Origin: Prevotella sp. UBA7764
GTDB taxonomy: Bacteria; Bacteroidota; Bacteroidia; Bacteroidales; Bacteroidaceae
Length of the DNA stretch: 64,000 nucleotides
NCBI GenBank assembly: GCA_002481295.1
Contig: DLDU01000068.1
Span: 1 to 64,000, forward strand
Reading direction: 5' to 3'
Part shown: piece after piece, positions 31,281 through 40,445 of the stretch
Position numbering within the stretch: position 1 is the stretch's first letter
Layout of the letters: the number at the start of each line of letters is the position of its first letter
Position numbers and translations under genes: made by a program
The notes under the pieces: generated by a model
What the model saw: the letters and a program-made list of their open reading frames with translations, nothing else
What the model was told of the DNA's origin: nothing
Databases searched by the model: none

Positions 31281-33491
31281 ATGGAAAACAAAGAGTTGCG
31301 CAACGCATGGGAATTCGCTGAGCACACCGGCATCAGCATCTTTCTCACCGGAAAGGCCGGAACGGGTAAGACTACCTTCCTCAAGGCGCTGAAGGAGCAT
31401 TCCTCCAAGCGCATCATCGTCGTGGCACCTACTGGTGTGGCGGCCATCAATGCCGGCGGCGTGACCATCCACAGCTTTTTCCAGTTGCCGCTATCGCCCT
31501 ATGTGCCGGGCACTACATTCAAGGACCGCTATGACTTTGGCAAGGAGAAACGGCGCATCATCCGCACGCTCGACATGCTTGTCATCGACGAGATCTCTAT
31601 GGTGCGCAGCGACTTGCTCGACGCCATCGACAATGTATTGCGACGCTATCGCGATCCGATACTGCCCTTTGGCGGTGTACAGCTGCTGATGATCGGAGAC
31701 TTGCACCAGCTCACGCCTGTGGTCACACCGCGCGACGAGGAACTGTTGCGCCCTTACTACGACACTCCCTATTTCTTTGGCAGCCATGCCCTGCAGCAGA
31801 CGAGTTATGTCACCATCCAACTCACACATGTCTACCGTCAGCAGGACCAGGCGTTTATCGACATCCTCAACCATGTGCGCGACGGCGTGCCGACGGCCGA
31901 GGACCTCGCCCGTCTCAACGCCCGCTGCAAGCCGATGTTCATACCAAAGGCTGAGGAAGGATACATCCGGCTGACCACCCACAACCGCATGGCCGACAGC
32001 TACAACGACAATGAACTGCATAAACTGCCCGGCAAACGCTATGTCTTCAAGGCTGAGATAGAGAAAGAATTTCCCGAAAGCAGCTATCCTGCCGATGTCA
32101 ACCTTGAGTTGAAACAGGGCGCACAGGTGATGTTCATCAAGAATGATCCTTCTCCCTTACACCTATATTATAATGGACGCATCGGACACGTTGTCGGCTT
32201 TGAGGAGGGCAAGGTCGTGGTGAAGTGTCCTGGCGACGACTACACCATCAGCGTGGAGCCTGCCGAATGGGAGAACACACGCTACGCCATCAACGAGGAG
32301 ACGAAGGTCATCGAACCGCAGGTGCTCGGCGTCTTCCGGCAATACCCTCTGCGTCTGGCCTGGGCCATCACCATCCACAAGAGTCAGGGCTTGACCTTTG
32401 AGCACGCCATCATCGATGCGAGTGCTTCCTTCGCCTCGGGACAAGTCTATGTGGCACTGAGCCGCTGCAAGAGTCTGGAGGGTCTCGTACTCGCCTCGCA
32501 GATACAGCCCCGCAACATCATCGGCGACGCACGTGTCAACGACTATATCGCACGGCAGCAGACCGAGGCCGAGAAGAGCATCGAGGCGCTGCCTGCCCTC
32601 AAGGAGGAATACTATCGCACGCAACTCTACGACCTCTTTAACTTCATGCCGCTCTTTGCCGCTGAGCAGCAGCTCCACCGCCTCTTGCTGGAGTATTTCC
32701 GGCAGTTCCCCAAGCTCACCAGCTATCATGGTACGGTCATCGACCAGCTGAAGCAGAAGGTCATCGACGTGGCCTTGCGCTGGCGCACGGTCATCCAGCA
32801 GACATCCGCCGAGGGCTTGCACGCTCCTGCCTTCCTCGACAGGGTGAAGCGCAGCGCGGCTTACTTCGTCACGGGACTGGAGGAGATGCTGCCCGACGCC
32901 ATTGAGAAAACCAAGATGGCCAGCACCAACAACAAGCGCGGCATGCAACTCTTTGACGAGCGCTACAAGGATCTCTGGCTGGCTTATCTGTCTAAGGACC
33001 GCTTGCTGCGAGCCATGGAAGAGACGCCCTTCACGGTCTCGGCTTATATGCAGGCCAAGCAGGAGACTACGCTCGACGCCATGGACGTGGTGATGCCGGG
33101 CAGCCGACCACGGAAGAGAAAGAGTAGCGTGGCTTCGCCCGTGTCGACTTCTTCAACTGAGCGCACTACGTCCAAGGCTGCTAAGGCCCCCCGCGTGTCT
33201 ACCTATGTCCAGACCTACACGCTCTTCCGTCAAGGCAAGACACCGCAGCAGATTGCCGATGAGCGCCATCTGGCCCTCAGCACCATTCTCGGCCATCTGG
33301 CTCCTTATGTGAGTTCCGGTCAGATCAGTGCCGACAAGGTCATCGACGGCGAGAAGGTGAAGGCCATCCGCCACGCCATCGCGCAGTTGCCCGAGAATGC
33401 TACGACTGAGGAACGCAAGGCTGCTTGTCCGCCGGACGTGACATCCGCAGAGTTCTATTTCATTCTCAGAAGCATGCCGACAAACGAATAG
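31281..33491 (+). CDS. PIF1/RecD-like superfamily 1 helicase with C-terminal HTH_40 domain
   Basis: 736 residues. The helicase core, residues about 15-440, has Walker A LTGKAGTGKTTFL, motif Ia VVAPTGVAAINAGG, Walker B DMLVIDEISMV, and motifs toward the C-terminus such as AWAITIHKSQGLTFEHAI and GQVYVALSRCKSLEGL. Residues about 640-735 hold a predicted helix-turn-helix (TYTLFRQGKTPQQIADERHL and STILGHLAPYV) of the HTH_40 type. It should unwind DNA 5' to 3', for example at stalled forks or G-quadruplexes. It is monocistronic with its own promoter. Confidence 0.9.
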   Translation: MENKELRNAWEFAEHTGISIFLTGKAGTGKTTFLKALKEHSSKRIIVVAPTGVAAINAGGVTIHSFFQLPLSPYVPGTTFKDRYDFGKEKRRIIRTLDMLVIDEISMVRSDLLDAIDNVLRRYRDPILPFGGVQLLMIGDLHQLTPVVTPRDEELLRPYYDTPYFFGSHALQQTSYVTIQLTHVYRQQDQAFIDILNHVRDGVPTAEDLARLNARCKPMFIPKAEEGYIRLTTHNRMADSYNDNELHKLPGKRYVFKAEIEKEFPESSYPADVNLELKQGAQVMFIKNDPSPLHLYYNGRIGHVVGFEEGKVVVKCPGDDYTISVEPAEWENTRYAINEETKVIEPQVLGVFRQYPLRLAWAITIHKSQGLTFEHAIIDASASFASGQVYVALSRCKSLEGLVLASQIQPRNIIGDARVNDYIARQQTEAEKSIEALPALKEEYYRTQLYDLFNFMPLFAAEQQLHRLLLEYFRQFPKLTSYHGTVIDQLKQKVIDVALRWRTVIQQTSAEGLHAPAFLDRVKRSAAYFVTGLEEMLPDAIEKTKMASTNNKRGMQLFDERYKDLWLAYLSKDRLLRAMEETPFTVSAYMQAKQETTLDAMDVVMPGSRPRKRKSSVASPVSTSSTERTTSKAAKAPRVSTYVQTYTLFRQGKTPQQIADERHLALSTILGHLAPYVSSGQISADKVIDGEKVKAIRHAIAQLPENATTEERKAACPPDVTSAEFYFILRSMPTNE

Positions 33492-33847
33492 CGCATGATG
33501 AAAGAAAATTGATACAAGGCTAAATGGGAAAGGATAAGACTGCCGAACAAGTTGAAGCTCGAATGGTAAATGTACTCCCAAAACTGTAAACTAAAGAGGT
33601 CTTAATGTAGGCTTTCCGTTCCTCCAGCCCAACACGAAAATCTCTTAGTTATCCATTCTAACACGGAAGCCAGTGGCCGGGTAGTGATGATGGCTTTTGT
33701 TAGGCCTGTCTGTGCATTTGTATAGTCTTGATATGTCTGATTTTGATGCGGACTACCGAGTCTTTTTCCCCATTTTTTGCTCTTGTCTAAAGTACTGTAC
33801 GGTATGACAGAGCTGGTATGAATGGTGAAAGCTGTTTTTTTCCTCCG
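33492..33847. other. gene-free interval
   Basis: No gene, hairpin terminator or repeat of note was recognised in these 356 bases on either strand. It separates the helicase gene from the convergent S41 peptidase gene. Confidence 0.5.
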
Positions 33848-34861
33848 TTATTTCTTCTTTCCACCCAGTATCTTTCTTGCAGTCTCGATGATGGTGTCGC
33901 GGTTGCGGTAGAAATCCTCCATGGTCAGGGAAACGCTGATGTCGGGTGCCATGCCATTCTCGGTGCTCTGTCGGTTGCGGTCAAACATCGGGCAGGAGGA
34001 GAAACGGATGCTCCAACCGTTGGGGAGTTCGCTGGAGAAGGGCAGACCTGCGCCGCCACCCGTGCGGTCGCCCACCACCTTGACGTTGGGACAGTAGCGC
34101 ATATACTTCACAAACTCGTTGGCGGCAGAATAGACCTGGCGGTTGGTGAGCACCACTACGGGCTTCTGCCAGCGCAGACCCTTGCCGGGCTTGAGCCATT
34201 GCTCCTGCATCGGCGAGAAGTCGTTGTGGCCTTTACCTGTCTTGTGGCGGATATAGCCCACGAGAATGCTCTTGTTGGTGAAGCGGGCCGCGAGTTCCTC
34301 AGCGCTTGTGATCATGCCGCCGCCATTGTCGCGCAGGTCGATGATCAGTCCACGGCAGGGAGCGAGGTAGAGGAGGATGTCGTCGAGATTGCCGCTGCCG
34401 ATGTTGTTCTCAAAGGTGGCGCAGCGCAGGTATCCGATCTGGTCGTCGAGGATTCGGTACTTCATGCCGCTGGCGATGCGGTAGTCGGTGCCGAGATAGC
34501 GGCTGACGAGTGTGTCGCTGTAGTTGCTGGGATAGTTCTCGTGAAAGCCCCAGTAGCGGGTGTAGTCAAAGGAGGCAAAGAGGTTGACGTGTCCGTCCTT
34601 GAGTGTGGCAAGCATATTGCCGAGCACCTCAAGGAGTTGTTCGTCGGTCATTTGATTGTTGATCTGCTGTGCATAGACCGTGTGGATAGAGTCCCAGTCC
34701 ACGCCTTTCTCCTGGAAGAAGCAGTAGTGCTCGTCCATGATTTTCCACAAGGCCTCAAAGTTGCCTTTAGGGTTGTCGGCAAACTGGTCCTCGTCGACGC
34801 AGGCTGTGCAGAGCAGCAGGGCGGCGAGGAAAAGAAGAAGATGGCGGGCGATCGTTTTCAT
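33848..34861 (-). CDS. S41 family serine peptidase, lipoprotein
   Basis: 337 residues. A lipobox (LLLCTAC, Cys21) anchors it in the envelope. The tail-specific protease fold is seen in LATLKDGHVNLF, IGYLRCATFENNIGSG, GLIIDLRDNGGG and LTNRQVYSAANEFV, where S245 is the nucleophile; DRTGGGAGLP follows. No PDZ domain is clear between the cap and the core, and the protein is shorter than CtpA. It starts 12 bp after the DUF3316 gene and forms a two-gene unit with it. Confidence 0.9.
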   Translation of the reverse strand: MKTIARHLLLFLAALLLCTACVDEDQFADNPKGNFEALWKIMDEHYCFFQEKGVDWDSIHTVYAQQINNQMTDEQLLEVLGNMLATLKDGHVNLFASFDYTRYWGFHENYPSNYSDTLVSRYLGTDYRIASGMKYRILDDQIGYLRCATFENNIGSGNLDDILLYLAPCRGLIIDLRDNGGGMITSAEELAARFTNKSILVGYIRHKTGKGHNDFSPMQEQWLKPGKGLRWQKPVVVLTNRQVYSAANEFVKYMRYCPNVKVVGDRTGGGAGLPFSSELPNGWSIRFSSCPMFDRNRQSTENGMAPDISVSLTMEDFYRNRDTIIETARKILGGKKK

Positions 34862-34873
34862 AGTTGGAACAGA

Positions 34874-35659
34874 TCAATAGCACCAGCCGAGGGTGATGCT
34901 GTGGGTATATTGGTGGTATTTAAGGTTGTTGGCTTTCATCTGTCGGTATTCGCCGAGATAGCCCACACGGAAGGTAGTGCGCCACAGACGGAAGTCCAAG
35001 CTCAGATGCTGATAGAGCTGTGGAGCACTGAAAGGTGACGTGCACACGATGTTGTGGTCATAGTCGCCGCGTGAGAAGATCTCGTAGTACGACTGTCCGT
35101 AGTTGGGCGAGAAGGCCATGCCGATGAGCGGCATTGTCACGTCGTAGTGCAGGGCGAGAGGGCGCCGCCCGGTGTGGAGCTGCCATGTCAGTCGGGCTGT
35201 CGGGTCGATGCTCAGCGCGATGCGTGCTTGTGCCGGATTGTTGCTGTTGCGCGTGTCATAGGCACCGCCGAGTGTGCCGTCGATAGCTCCTCCTGCAAGC
35301 AGCGTCAGCCGTGGGGAAGCCCAGTGCCAGCGATACATCCAGCCGAGCCTGAGGTTGTAGAGTAGTGAGAGCAGCGATTTGTCGTTGCCGCGTGTGCCTG
35401 CCACAGAGACGAGTACGTGGTGTACGGCCTCTCTGACTATTTTGCTGCTGTCGCGCCGCCAAAGTGTCTGCGAGAGATAGCCAAACTCCGTGCCTGTGAA
35501 CTTCTCCTGTGAGAGATAGGTGTCGAGGATGTCGGTATAGCCCACACTCACTTGTCCGGCCCGCTCACGCTGTGTGGCGTGTTGGACAGGTTGGTTTTCC
35601 TGTGCCGCGAGGCTTGTAGCGATGGCGGCGATTGCGATGGTTGTGGTTAGTCGACTCAT
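34874..35659 (-). CDS. DUF3316 family exported protein
   Basis: 261 residues with a signal peptide (TIAIAAIATSLAAQ). The mature chain has many alternating aromatic and polar residues (FGYLSQTLWRRD; LTLLAGGAIDGTLGGAYDT; YTHSITLGWCY) and ends in an aromatic residue, consistent with an outer-membrane barrel as expected for DUF3316. It precedes the S41 peptidase gene by 12 bp, so the two products probably act together in the envelope. Function unknown. Confidence 0.8.
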   Translation of the reverse strand: MSRLTTTIAIAAIATSLAAQENQPVQHATQRERAGQVSVGYTDILDTYLSQEKFTGTEFGYLSQTLWRRDSSKIVREAVHHVLVSVAGTRGNDKSLLSLLYNLRLGWMYRWHWASPRLTLLAGGAIDGTLGGAYDTRNSNNPAQARIALSIDPTARLTWQLHTGRRPLALHYDVTMPLIGMAFSPNYGQSYYEIFSRGDYDHNIVCTSPFSAPQLYQHLSLDFRLWRTTFRVGYLGEYRQMKANNLKYHQYTHSITLGWCY

Positions 35660-35680
35660 ATAGATAGATAATATATGGAA

Positions 35681-35837
35681 GCCCTCCTCTAGCTCCCCCC
35701 AAGGGGGGAGGAAAGCGATACCCGAGCGGCGGGGTATTGATGGTTTAGCGGTCCTCCCCCCTTGGGGGGAGTTAGAGGAGGGCTGTATTGATGGTTTTGC
35801 GGTCCTCTCCCCCCTCGGGGGGAGTTAGAGGGGGGCT
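35681..35837. repeat. G/C-rich inverted and tandem repeats between parC and the DUF3316 gene
   Basis: Two direct units of about 51 bp begin at 35734 and 35785 (GTATTGATGGTTTTGCGGTC or close), each continuing into a C-run/G-run dyad (CCTCCCCCC-ttgg-GGGGAG) and GTTAGAGGAGGGCT. A third, inverted half (GCCCTCCTCTAGCTCCCCCC) starts at 35681. Each unit can fold into a strong hairpin. This is a dispersed-repeat type of element and could act as terminator for parC. Confidence 0.75.
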
Positions 35838-35838
35838 C

Positions 35839-38574
35839 CTACTCTGGAAACAAGTTGAGCTGTCCCGTGATCTCGTCGATGACCTGCTGCTGCGACTTGC
35901 CGGCGTCAGGGTCGAGGTTCTCTTCCTGTTCGTTGTCTTCGGGATTGTTGTCCTCCGGCTCCGGTTCGGGCTGTCTGAGCGGTTCGAGCTCTTCCACCTT
36001 GTCGACCTGCCATGTGGCGATGCGCTTACCCTTGGCCTTGAAGCCCTTCACGGCAATGAAGCTGTCCACGTCGATGTCCATTGGCGCGCGTGACGCGTCA
36101 GCACCACCGAAGGTCACACGCACACGCGGATAGACGGTGTCGGTGAGCAATAGCAGCTGGTTCTTGGGGTTGTCGCCGAGGAAGCTCTGGTGCTTACGGC
36201 TGGCTTCCATCTGGAAACGCTTGATATATGCGTAGCCATTGTTGTCGGCATCGAAGAGCACCGCCGTCCATACCTTGTTGGGCTTCCACTTCTCGATGAT
36301 GCGGATGTTGTCCTCGTAGTGGTTGTTCTGGTCGAAGTCGGTGATGTAGAACTCATTGTTGTCGAGCACCACGAGGATGCTGTCGTCATCGTAGAACTCG
36401 CCGAGCAGCCGTCCGTGCTCCTCATAGTTGATGCGGTTGACATCGGGATCGAACCACACCTTGCGGCCGCCGAGGGTAGAGTGGCCGTGGCTCTTGAGCG
36501 AGATGCGGTGGATGCTCTGCTTCGACAGAAGGTTGCCGTGAGCAGTGCGTCCCTTGATGGGCACCTCGGCAAAGTCCTTGTCCATGAAGATGTTCTGCTT
36601 CTTCTTGGTAGGATCGGGGTCGAGTGTCACCTTGATGATCTCAGCCTCACCATTGGGGTTGGCGGTGAAGTAGAGTATGCGTGAGCCCGGTTTGCCTTGT
36701 GTGAGGTCGTAGTCGCGGTCGCGGATGATGCTGGTGATGTTGAAGCGCTTGATGTAGTAGTTGCCTTGGCGCCCGTCGCGGTATACGACGTTGTAGACCG
36801 TGCGCTTGTCGTTGCGCTTGAACACCTGCACCCAGAGAATGTTCTTGCCCACGAAGATCTTGTCCGCTACACGGATCACTTTGTACTTGCCGTCGCGGTA
36901 GAAGATGATGATGTCGTCGAGGTCGGAGCAGTTGCACACGAACTCGTCCTTCTTCAGTCCCGTGCCGACAAAGCCGTCCTGACGGTTGATATAGAGTTTC
37001 TCGTTGGCCTCCACCACCTTTGTGGAGTCGATGTTCTCGAAGCTGCGTATCTCGGTGCGGCGCGGATGATCCTTGCCGTAGGTCTCCTTGAGATGTTGGA
37101 ACCAGGCGATGGTGACGTCGGTCATGTGGGCCAGGTCATGGTCGATGCCCTTGATCTCGGCTTTGATCTTCGCCATGAGCTGGTCGGCCTTGTCCTTATT
37201 ATATTTAAGGATACGCTGCATCTTGATCTCCAACAGGTGCAGATAGTCGTCGCGTGTGATGTCGCGCAGCAGCTGAGGCTTGTAGGGCGTGAACTTCTCG
37301 TCGAGGAACTTTACTACTGCATCCTGGTTGGCGCCCTGCTCGAAACGACGCTCCTTATACATACGCTCCTCGATGAAAATACGCTCCAACGAGGCAAAGA
37401 ACAGTTGTTCCTGCAACTCGCCCTTGCGGATGAGCAGTTCCTTGCGCAACAGTCCCATCGTGCGGTCGGTGCTGTGACGCAGCACGTCGCTCACAGTGAG
37501 GAAGCATGGCTTGTTGTCCTCGATGACGCAGCAGTTGGGCGAGATGTTGATCTCACAGTCCGTAAAGGCATAGAGGGCGTCGATGGTCTTGTCCGACGAT
37601 GTGCCCGGGGTGAGCTGTACCTGAATCTCCACGTCGCGGGCCGTCATGTCGATGACACGGCGGGCTTTGATCTTACCTTTCTCAATGGCTTTGGTGATGG
37701 AGTCCTGCAAGGTGGCAGCCGTCTTGGTGAAGGGCACCTCACGGATGACGAGCGTCTTGTTGTCGAGCTTGTCGATCTTGGCTCTGACGCGTACCACGCC
37801 ACCACGCTGTCCGTCGTTGTATTTGCTTGCGTCGATGGCACCGCCGGTGGGGAAGTCGGGATAGAGATGAAACTCCTCTCCTTTGAGGTAGTGGATGGCA
37901 GCATCGCAGATCTCGTTGAAGTTATGGGGCAGTACCTTGCTGGAGAGTCCCACGGCGATACCGTCGGCACCTTGTGCCAACAGCAATGGGAACTTTACGG
38001 GCAGTGTCACCGGCTCTTTGTTGCGGCCGTCGTAGCTCATCTGCCACTCGGTGGTCTTTGGGTTGAAGACCGTCTCAAGAGCAAACTTAGAGAGACGCGC
38101 CTCGATATATCGGGGAGCGGCAGCACGGTCACCGGTGAGGATGTTGCCCCAGTTGCCCTGCGTGTCGATGAGCAGATTCTTCTGTCCGAGCTGTACGAGC
38201 GCGTCGCCGATGGAGGCATCGCCGTGAGGGTGGAACTGCATCGTGTGTCCCACGATGTTGGCCACCTTGTTGTAGCGTCCGTCGTCCATGCGTTTCATCG
38301 AGTGCAGGATGCGGCGCTGCACAGGTTTCAGTCCATCCTCGATCTGCGGCACAGCGCGCTCAAGGATGACATAGGAGGCATAGTCCAGGAACCAGTTCTT
38401 GTACATGCCGCTGAGATGATGCACGGCAGAGGCGTCGAAGCGGTCGGCGGGCTTGTAGTCGGAGTGCGTATCCTCGGTGAGCTCGTCGTCGTCCGATGGC
38501 TGTTGGCCCTCGGTGGGCTTGTTGTTGCTATCTTTCAGCTCTTTATCTTTGTCTATAGTCTTGTCGTCGTCCAT
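35839..38574 (-). CDS. parC: DNA topoisomerase IV subunit A
   Basis: 911 residues. The breakage-reunion core begins near residue 55 (WFLDYASYVILERAVPQIED), has the quinolone-site loop FHPHGDASIGDAL at 114-126 and the catalytic Tyr156 in AAPRYIEAR. The C-terminal 350 residues are beta-propeller-like blades, less regular than in GyrA and without a clear GyrA box, which favours ParC. The acidic N-terminus (first 45 residues) and the acidic tail are typical of the Bacteroidetes version. parE is not adjacent. The promoter is a minus-strand TAACTTTG at 38600-38607, 26 nt before the ATG. Confidence 0.9.
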   Translation of the reverse strand: MDDDKTIDKDKELKDSNNKPTEGQQPSDDDELTEDTHSDYKPADRFDASAVHHLSGMYKNWFLDYASYVILERAVPQIEDGLKPVQRRILHSMKRMDDGRYNKVANIVGHTMQFHPHGDASIGDALVQLGQKNLLIDTQGNWGNILTGDRAAAPRYIEARLSKFALETVFNPKTTEWQMSYDGRNKEPVTLPVKFPLLLAQGADGIAVGLSSKVLPHNFNEICDAAIHYLKGEEFHLYPDFPTGGAIDASKYNDGQRGGVVRVRAKIDKLDNKTLVIREVPFTKTAATLQDSITKAIEKGKIKARRVIDMTARDVEIQVQLTPGTSSDKTIDALYAFTDCEINISPNCCVIEDNKPCFLTVSDVLRHSTDRTMGLLRKELLIRKGELQEQLFFASLERIFIEERMYKERRFEQGANQDAVVKFLDEKFTPYKPQLLRDITRDDYLHLLEIKMQRILKYNKDKADQLMAKIKAEIKGIDHDLAHMTDVTIAWFQHLKETYGKDHPRRTEIRSFENIDSTKVVEANEKLYINRQDGFVGTGLKKDEFVCNCSDLDDIIIFYRDGKYKVIRVADKIFVGKNILWVQVFKRNDKRTVYNVVYRDGRQGNYYIKRFNITSIIRDRDYDLTQGKPGSRILYFTANPNGEAEIIKVTLDPDPTKKKQNIFMDKDFAEVPIKGRTAHGNLLSKQSIHRISLKSHGHSTLGGRKVWFDPDVNRINYEEHGRLLGEFYDDDSILVVLDNNEFYITDFDQNNHYEDNIRIIEKWKPNKVWTAVLFDADNNGYAYIKRFQMEASRKHQSFLGDNPKNQLLLLTDTVYPRVRVTFGGADASRAPMDIDVDSFIAVKGFKAKGKRIATWQVDKVEELEPLRQPEPEPEDNNPEDNEQEENLDPDAGKSQQQVIDEITGQLNLFPE

Positions 38575-38599
38575 AAAAGTGATTGGCGTATGTTTCTTG

Positions 38600-38648
38600 C
38601 AAAGTTAATAAAAAAGAAGAAGAAAGCAAAATATTCTTCGTAACTTTG
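38600..38648. promoter_or_regulatory. divergent promoters of parC and the MATE gene
   Basis: A minus-strand TAACTTTG (38607-38600) faces parC and a plus-strand TAACTTTG (38641-38648) faces the MATE gene. The boxes are back to back 33 bp apart, so the two promoters may compete for polymerase. Confidence 0.65.
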
Positions 38649-38666
38649 CACTAAAAACAGACACCA

Positions 38667-40007
38667 ATGAGGAAATACTTTAGCCACTACCGGGCGCTCG
38701 TCATGTTGGGCACACCGCTGATCATCGGGCAGATCGGCGTGGTGCTACAGAACTTTGCCGACACGCTAATGATCGGTCACCACACTACCGTGGAGCTTGC
38801 CGCGGCGTCGCTGGTGAGCAACATCTTCATCCTGGGACTGCTCATGGCTATGGGCTTTGCCCTGTGTATGACACCGCTCATCGGCAAGGCCTATGGACAG
38901 GGCGACGTGGACAGCATCGGATCGACGGTGAAAAACGGACTGGCGGTGAACACGCTGGCTGCTCTCGTGCTGATGGTGGTCTACACAGTGCTCTATTTCT
39001 TCCTTGACAAACTCGGGCAGCCCGACGAGCTCTTGCCCTATGTGCGTCCTTACTATCTCATCAACCTGGTGTCCATTCCCTTTGTCTGCTGGGTCAACGG
39101 GTTGAAACAACTCTTCGACGCTACTACCGACACGAAGACACCGATGTGGATACTCCTCGGCGGCAATGCGCTGAACATCGTGGGCAACTGGCTGCTCATC
39201 TATGGTCATTGGGGCTTGCCCGAGTTGGGAATCACCGGCGCAGGTCTCTCTACGCTGGCAGCACGCGTACTGATGTTCGTTGCCATCGCCTTGTGCTTTG
39301 CGTTCTCGGGTCGTCATCGTGCCGAGCGCGTGGCTTTCCGAAAGTGCCGGATGAGCCGTGGCGAGATGCGCTCGCTCGTCGTCTTGGGTACGCCCATCAG
39401 CTTGCAGATGGGTATGGAGAGCGGTGCCTGGTCGTTGTGCAGCATCATCGTGGGATGGATCGGTACCAATGCGTTGGCCGGACATCAGATCATGCTCACC
39501 ATCAGCCAACTCTTCTTCCAGTTCTATTATGCGCTTGCCTCGGCGGTATCTATCCGCGTGAGCCATTTCCATGGGCAACACGACTACACGGCTATCCGGC
39601 GTACGGCATGGGCAGGATGCCATCTCAACTTCATGATCGCGATCCTCGTATCAGTACCTGTGATCATCTTCCGCGAGCAAATGGGCTTCCTTTTCACCAG
39701 TTCGCCGAAGGTGGCGGCAGAGGTGGCCAGTGCCATCGTGCCGCTGATCATCTACCAGTTCAGCGATGGCTTGCAGTGCACTTTCAGCAATGCGATGCGC
39801 GGACTGGCTTATGTCAAGCCGGTGATGCTTGTGGCCTTCCTCTCTTATTTCGTGGTGTCGCTGCCCTTGGCTTATCTCTTCGGCATCAGTCTGCATGGCG
39901 GCTTGGTGGGCGTGTGGTTCTCCTTCCCCTTCGGACTCACTATTGCGGGAGTACTCTACTACTATTTCTATCATCGCCGGCTGCTGTCCTTGGAAAAGAC
40001 AGAGTAA
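38667..40007 (+). CDS. MATE family efflux transporter
   Basis: 446 residues with twelve predicted membrane helices in two bundles, as in MATE/NorM drug or metabolite exporters (TLMIGHHTTVELAAASLVSN near the start, GLPELGITGAGLSTLAAR in the middle). The first helix region GTPLIIGQIGVVLQNFADT is typical. It exports substrate using a sodium or proton gradient; the substrate is unknown. Adjacency to parC is probably accidental. Confidence 0.9.
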   Translation: MRKYFSHYRALVMLGTPLIIGQIGVVLQNFADTLMIGHHTTVELAAASLVSNIFILGLLMAMGFALCMTPLIGKAYGQGDVDSIGSTVKNGLAVNTLAALVLMVVYTVLYFFLDKLGQPDELLPYVRPYYLINLVSIPFVCWVNGLKQLFDATTDTKTPMWILLGGNALNIVGNWLLIYGHWGLPELGITGAGLSTLAARVLMFVAIALCFAFSGRHRAERVAFRKCRMSRGEMRSLVVLGTPISLQMGMESGAWSLCSIIVGWIGTNALAGHQIMLTISQLFFQFYYALASAVSIRVSHFHGQHDYTAIRRTAWAGCHLNFMIAILVSVPVIIFREQMGFLFTSSPKVAAEVASAIVPLIIYQFSDGLQCTFSNAMRGLAYVKPVMLVAFLSYFVVSLPLAYLFGISLHGGLVGVWFSFPFGLTIAGVLYYYFYHRRLLSLEKTE

Positions 40008-40067
40008 CAAAGTAAGGGCTTTAATAAGACAGAGTAACAGAGTAAACATATTGCTTGGCAGACAGCC

Positions 40068-40385
40068 TCAAAGTTTCCATTGACAGCGGTTCATGTCTAC
40101 ACAACCGTTGGACTTAAAGAGCACGCCTTCGTGGAGGAGACGCTCGCGCTGCTCCGGAAAGACGGGGGAGAGACGACCTGCGCTGTTGACAACACGGTGG
40201 CACGGAAGATGCAACTCCTGTGGTACACGACTGAGCCAGAAGCCTACTTGGCGGGCATGATGAGGACAACCGGCCAAGGTGGCTACCTGACCGTAGGTGA
40301 GCACGCGGCCGGAGGGTATCTGTCTGACAATGTCGTAGATAGTCTCCACAAACTCTCTTCTCTTGTCTGCTTTTGCGTCCTTCAT
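40068..40385 (-). CDS. short MGMT-family protein (O6-alkylguanine transferase-like)
   Basis: 105 residues covering only the C-terminal, DNA-binding domain of O6-methylguanine-DNA methyltransferase: FVETIYDIVRQIPSGRVLTY, GQVATLAGCPHHARQVG and LPCHRVVNSAGRL. The alkyl acceptor motif is PCHRV, so the cysteine is present, unlike the alkyltransferase-like proteins with PWHR. It could therefore still accept alkyl groups, or signal alkylated bases to repair. It is downstream of the SNF2-like gene on the same strand. Confidence 0.85.
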   Translation of the reverse strand: MKDAKADKRREFVETIYDIVRQIPSGRVLTYGQVATLAGCPHHARQVGFWLSRVPQELHLPCHRVVNSAGRLSPVFPEQRERLLHEGVLFKSNGCVDMNRCQWKL

Positions 40386-40410
40386 TATACACTATTTATT
40401 ATTTTTTATT

Positions 40411-40445
40411 TATACACTATACATTATACATTATACATTATGTAT
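40411..40445. repeat. heptamer tandem repeat TATACAT
   Basis: Five consecutive heptamers (TATACAC, three TATACAT, and a degenerate fifth) run from 40411 to 40445 and include the last codons and stop of the SNF2-like gene (stop at 40431-40433). Confidence 0.75.

Noticed and set aside
31281-33491. Conjugative relaxase/TraI-type helicase
   Set aside because: The helicase core fits PIF1-like proteins and there is no relaxase domain or conjugation gene nearby.
36697-38643. 648-residue open frame on the plus strand
   Set aside because: It is the antisense of parC; composition is the mirror of the G/C-rich codons there, with no domain or start signal.
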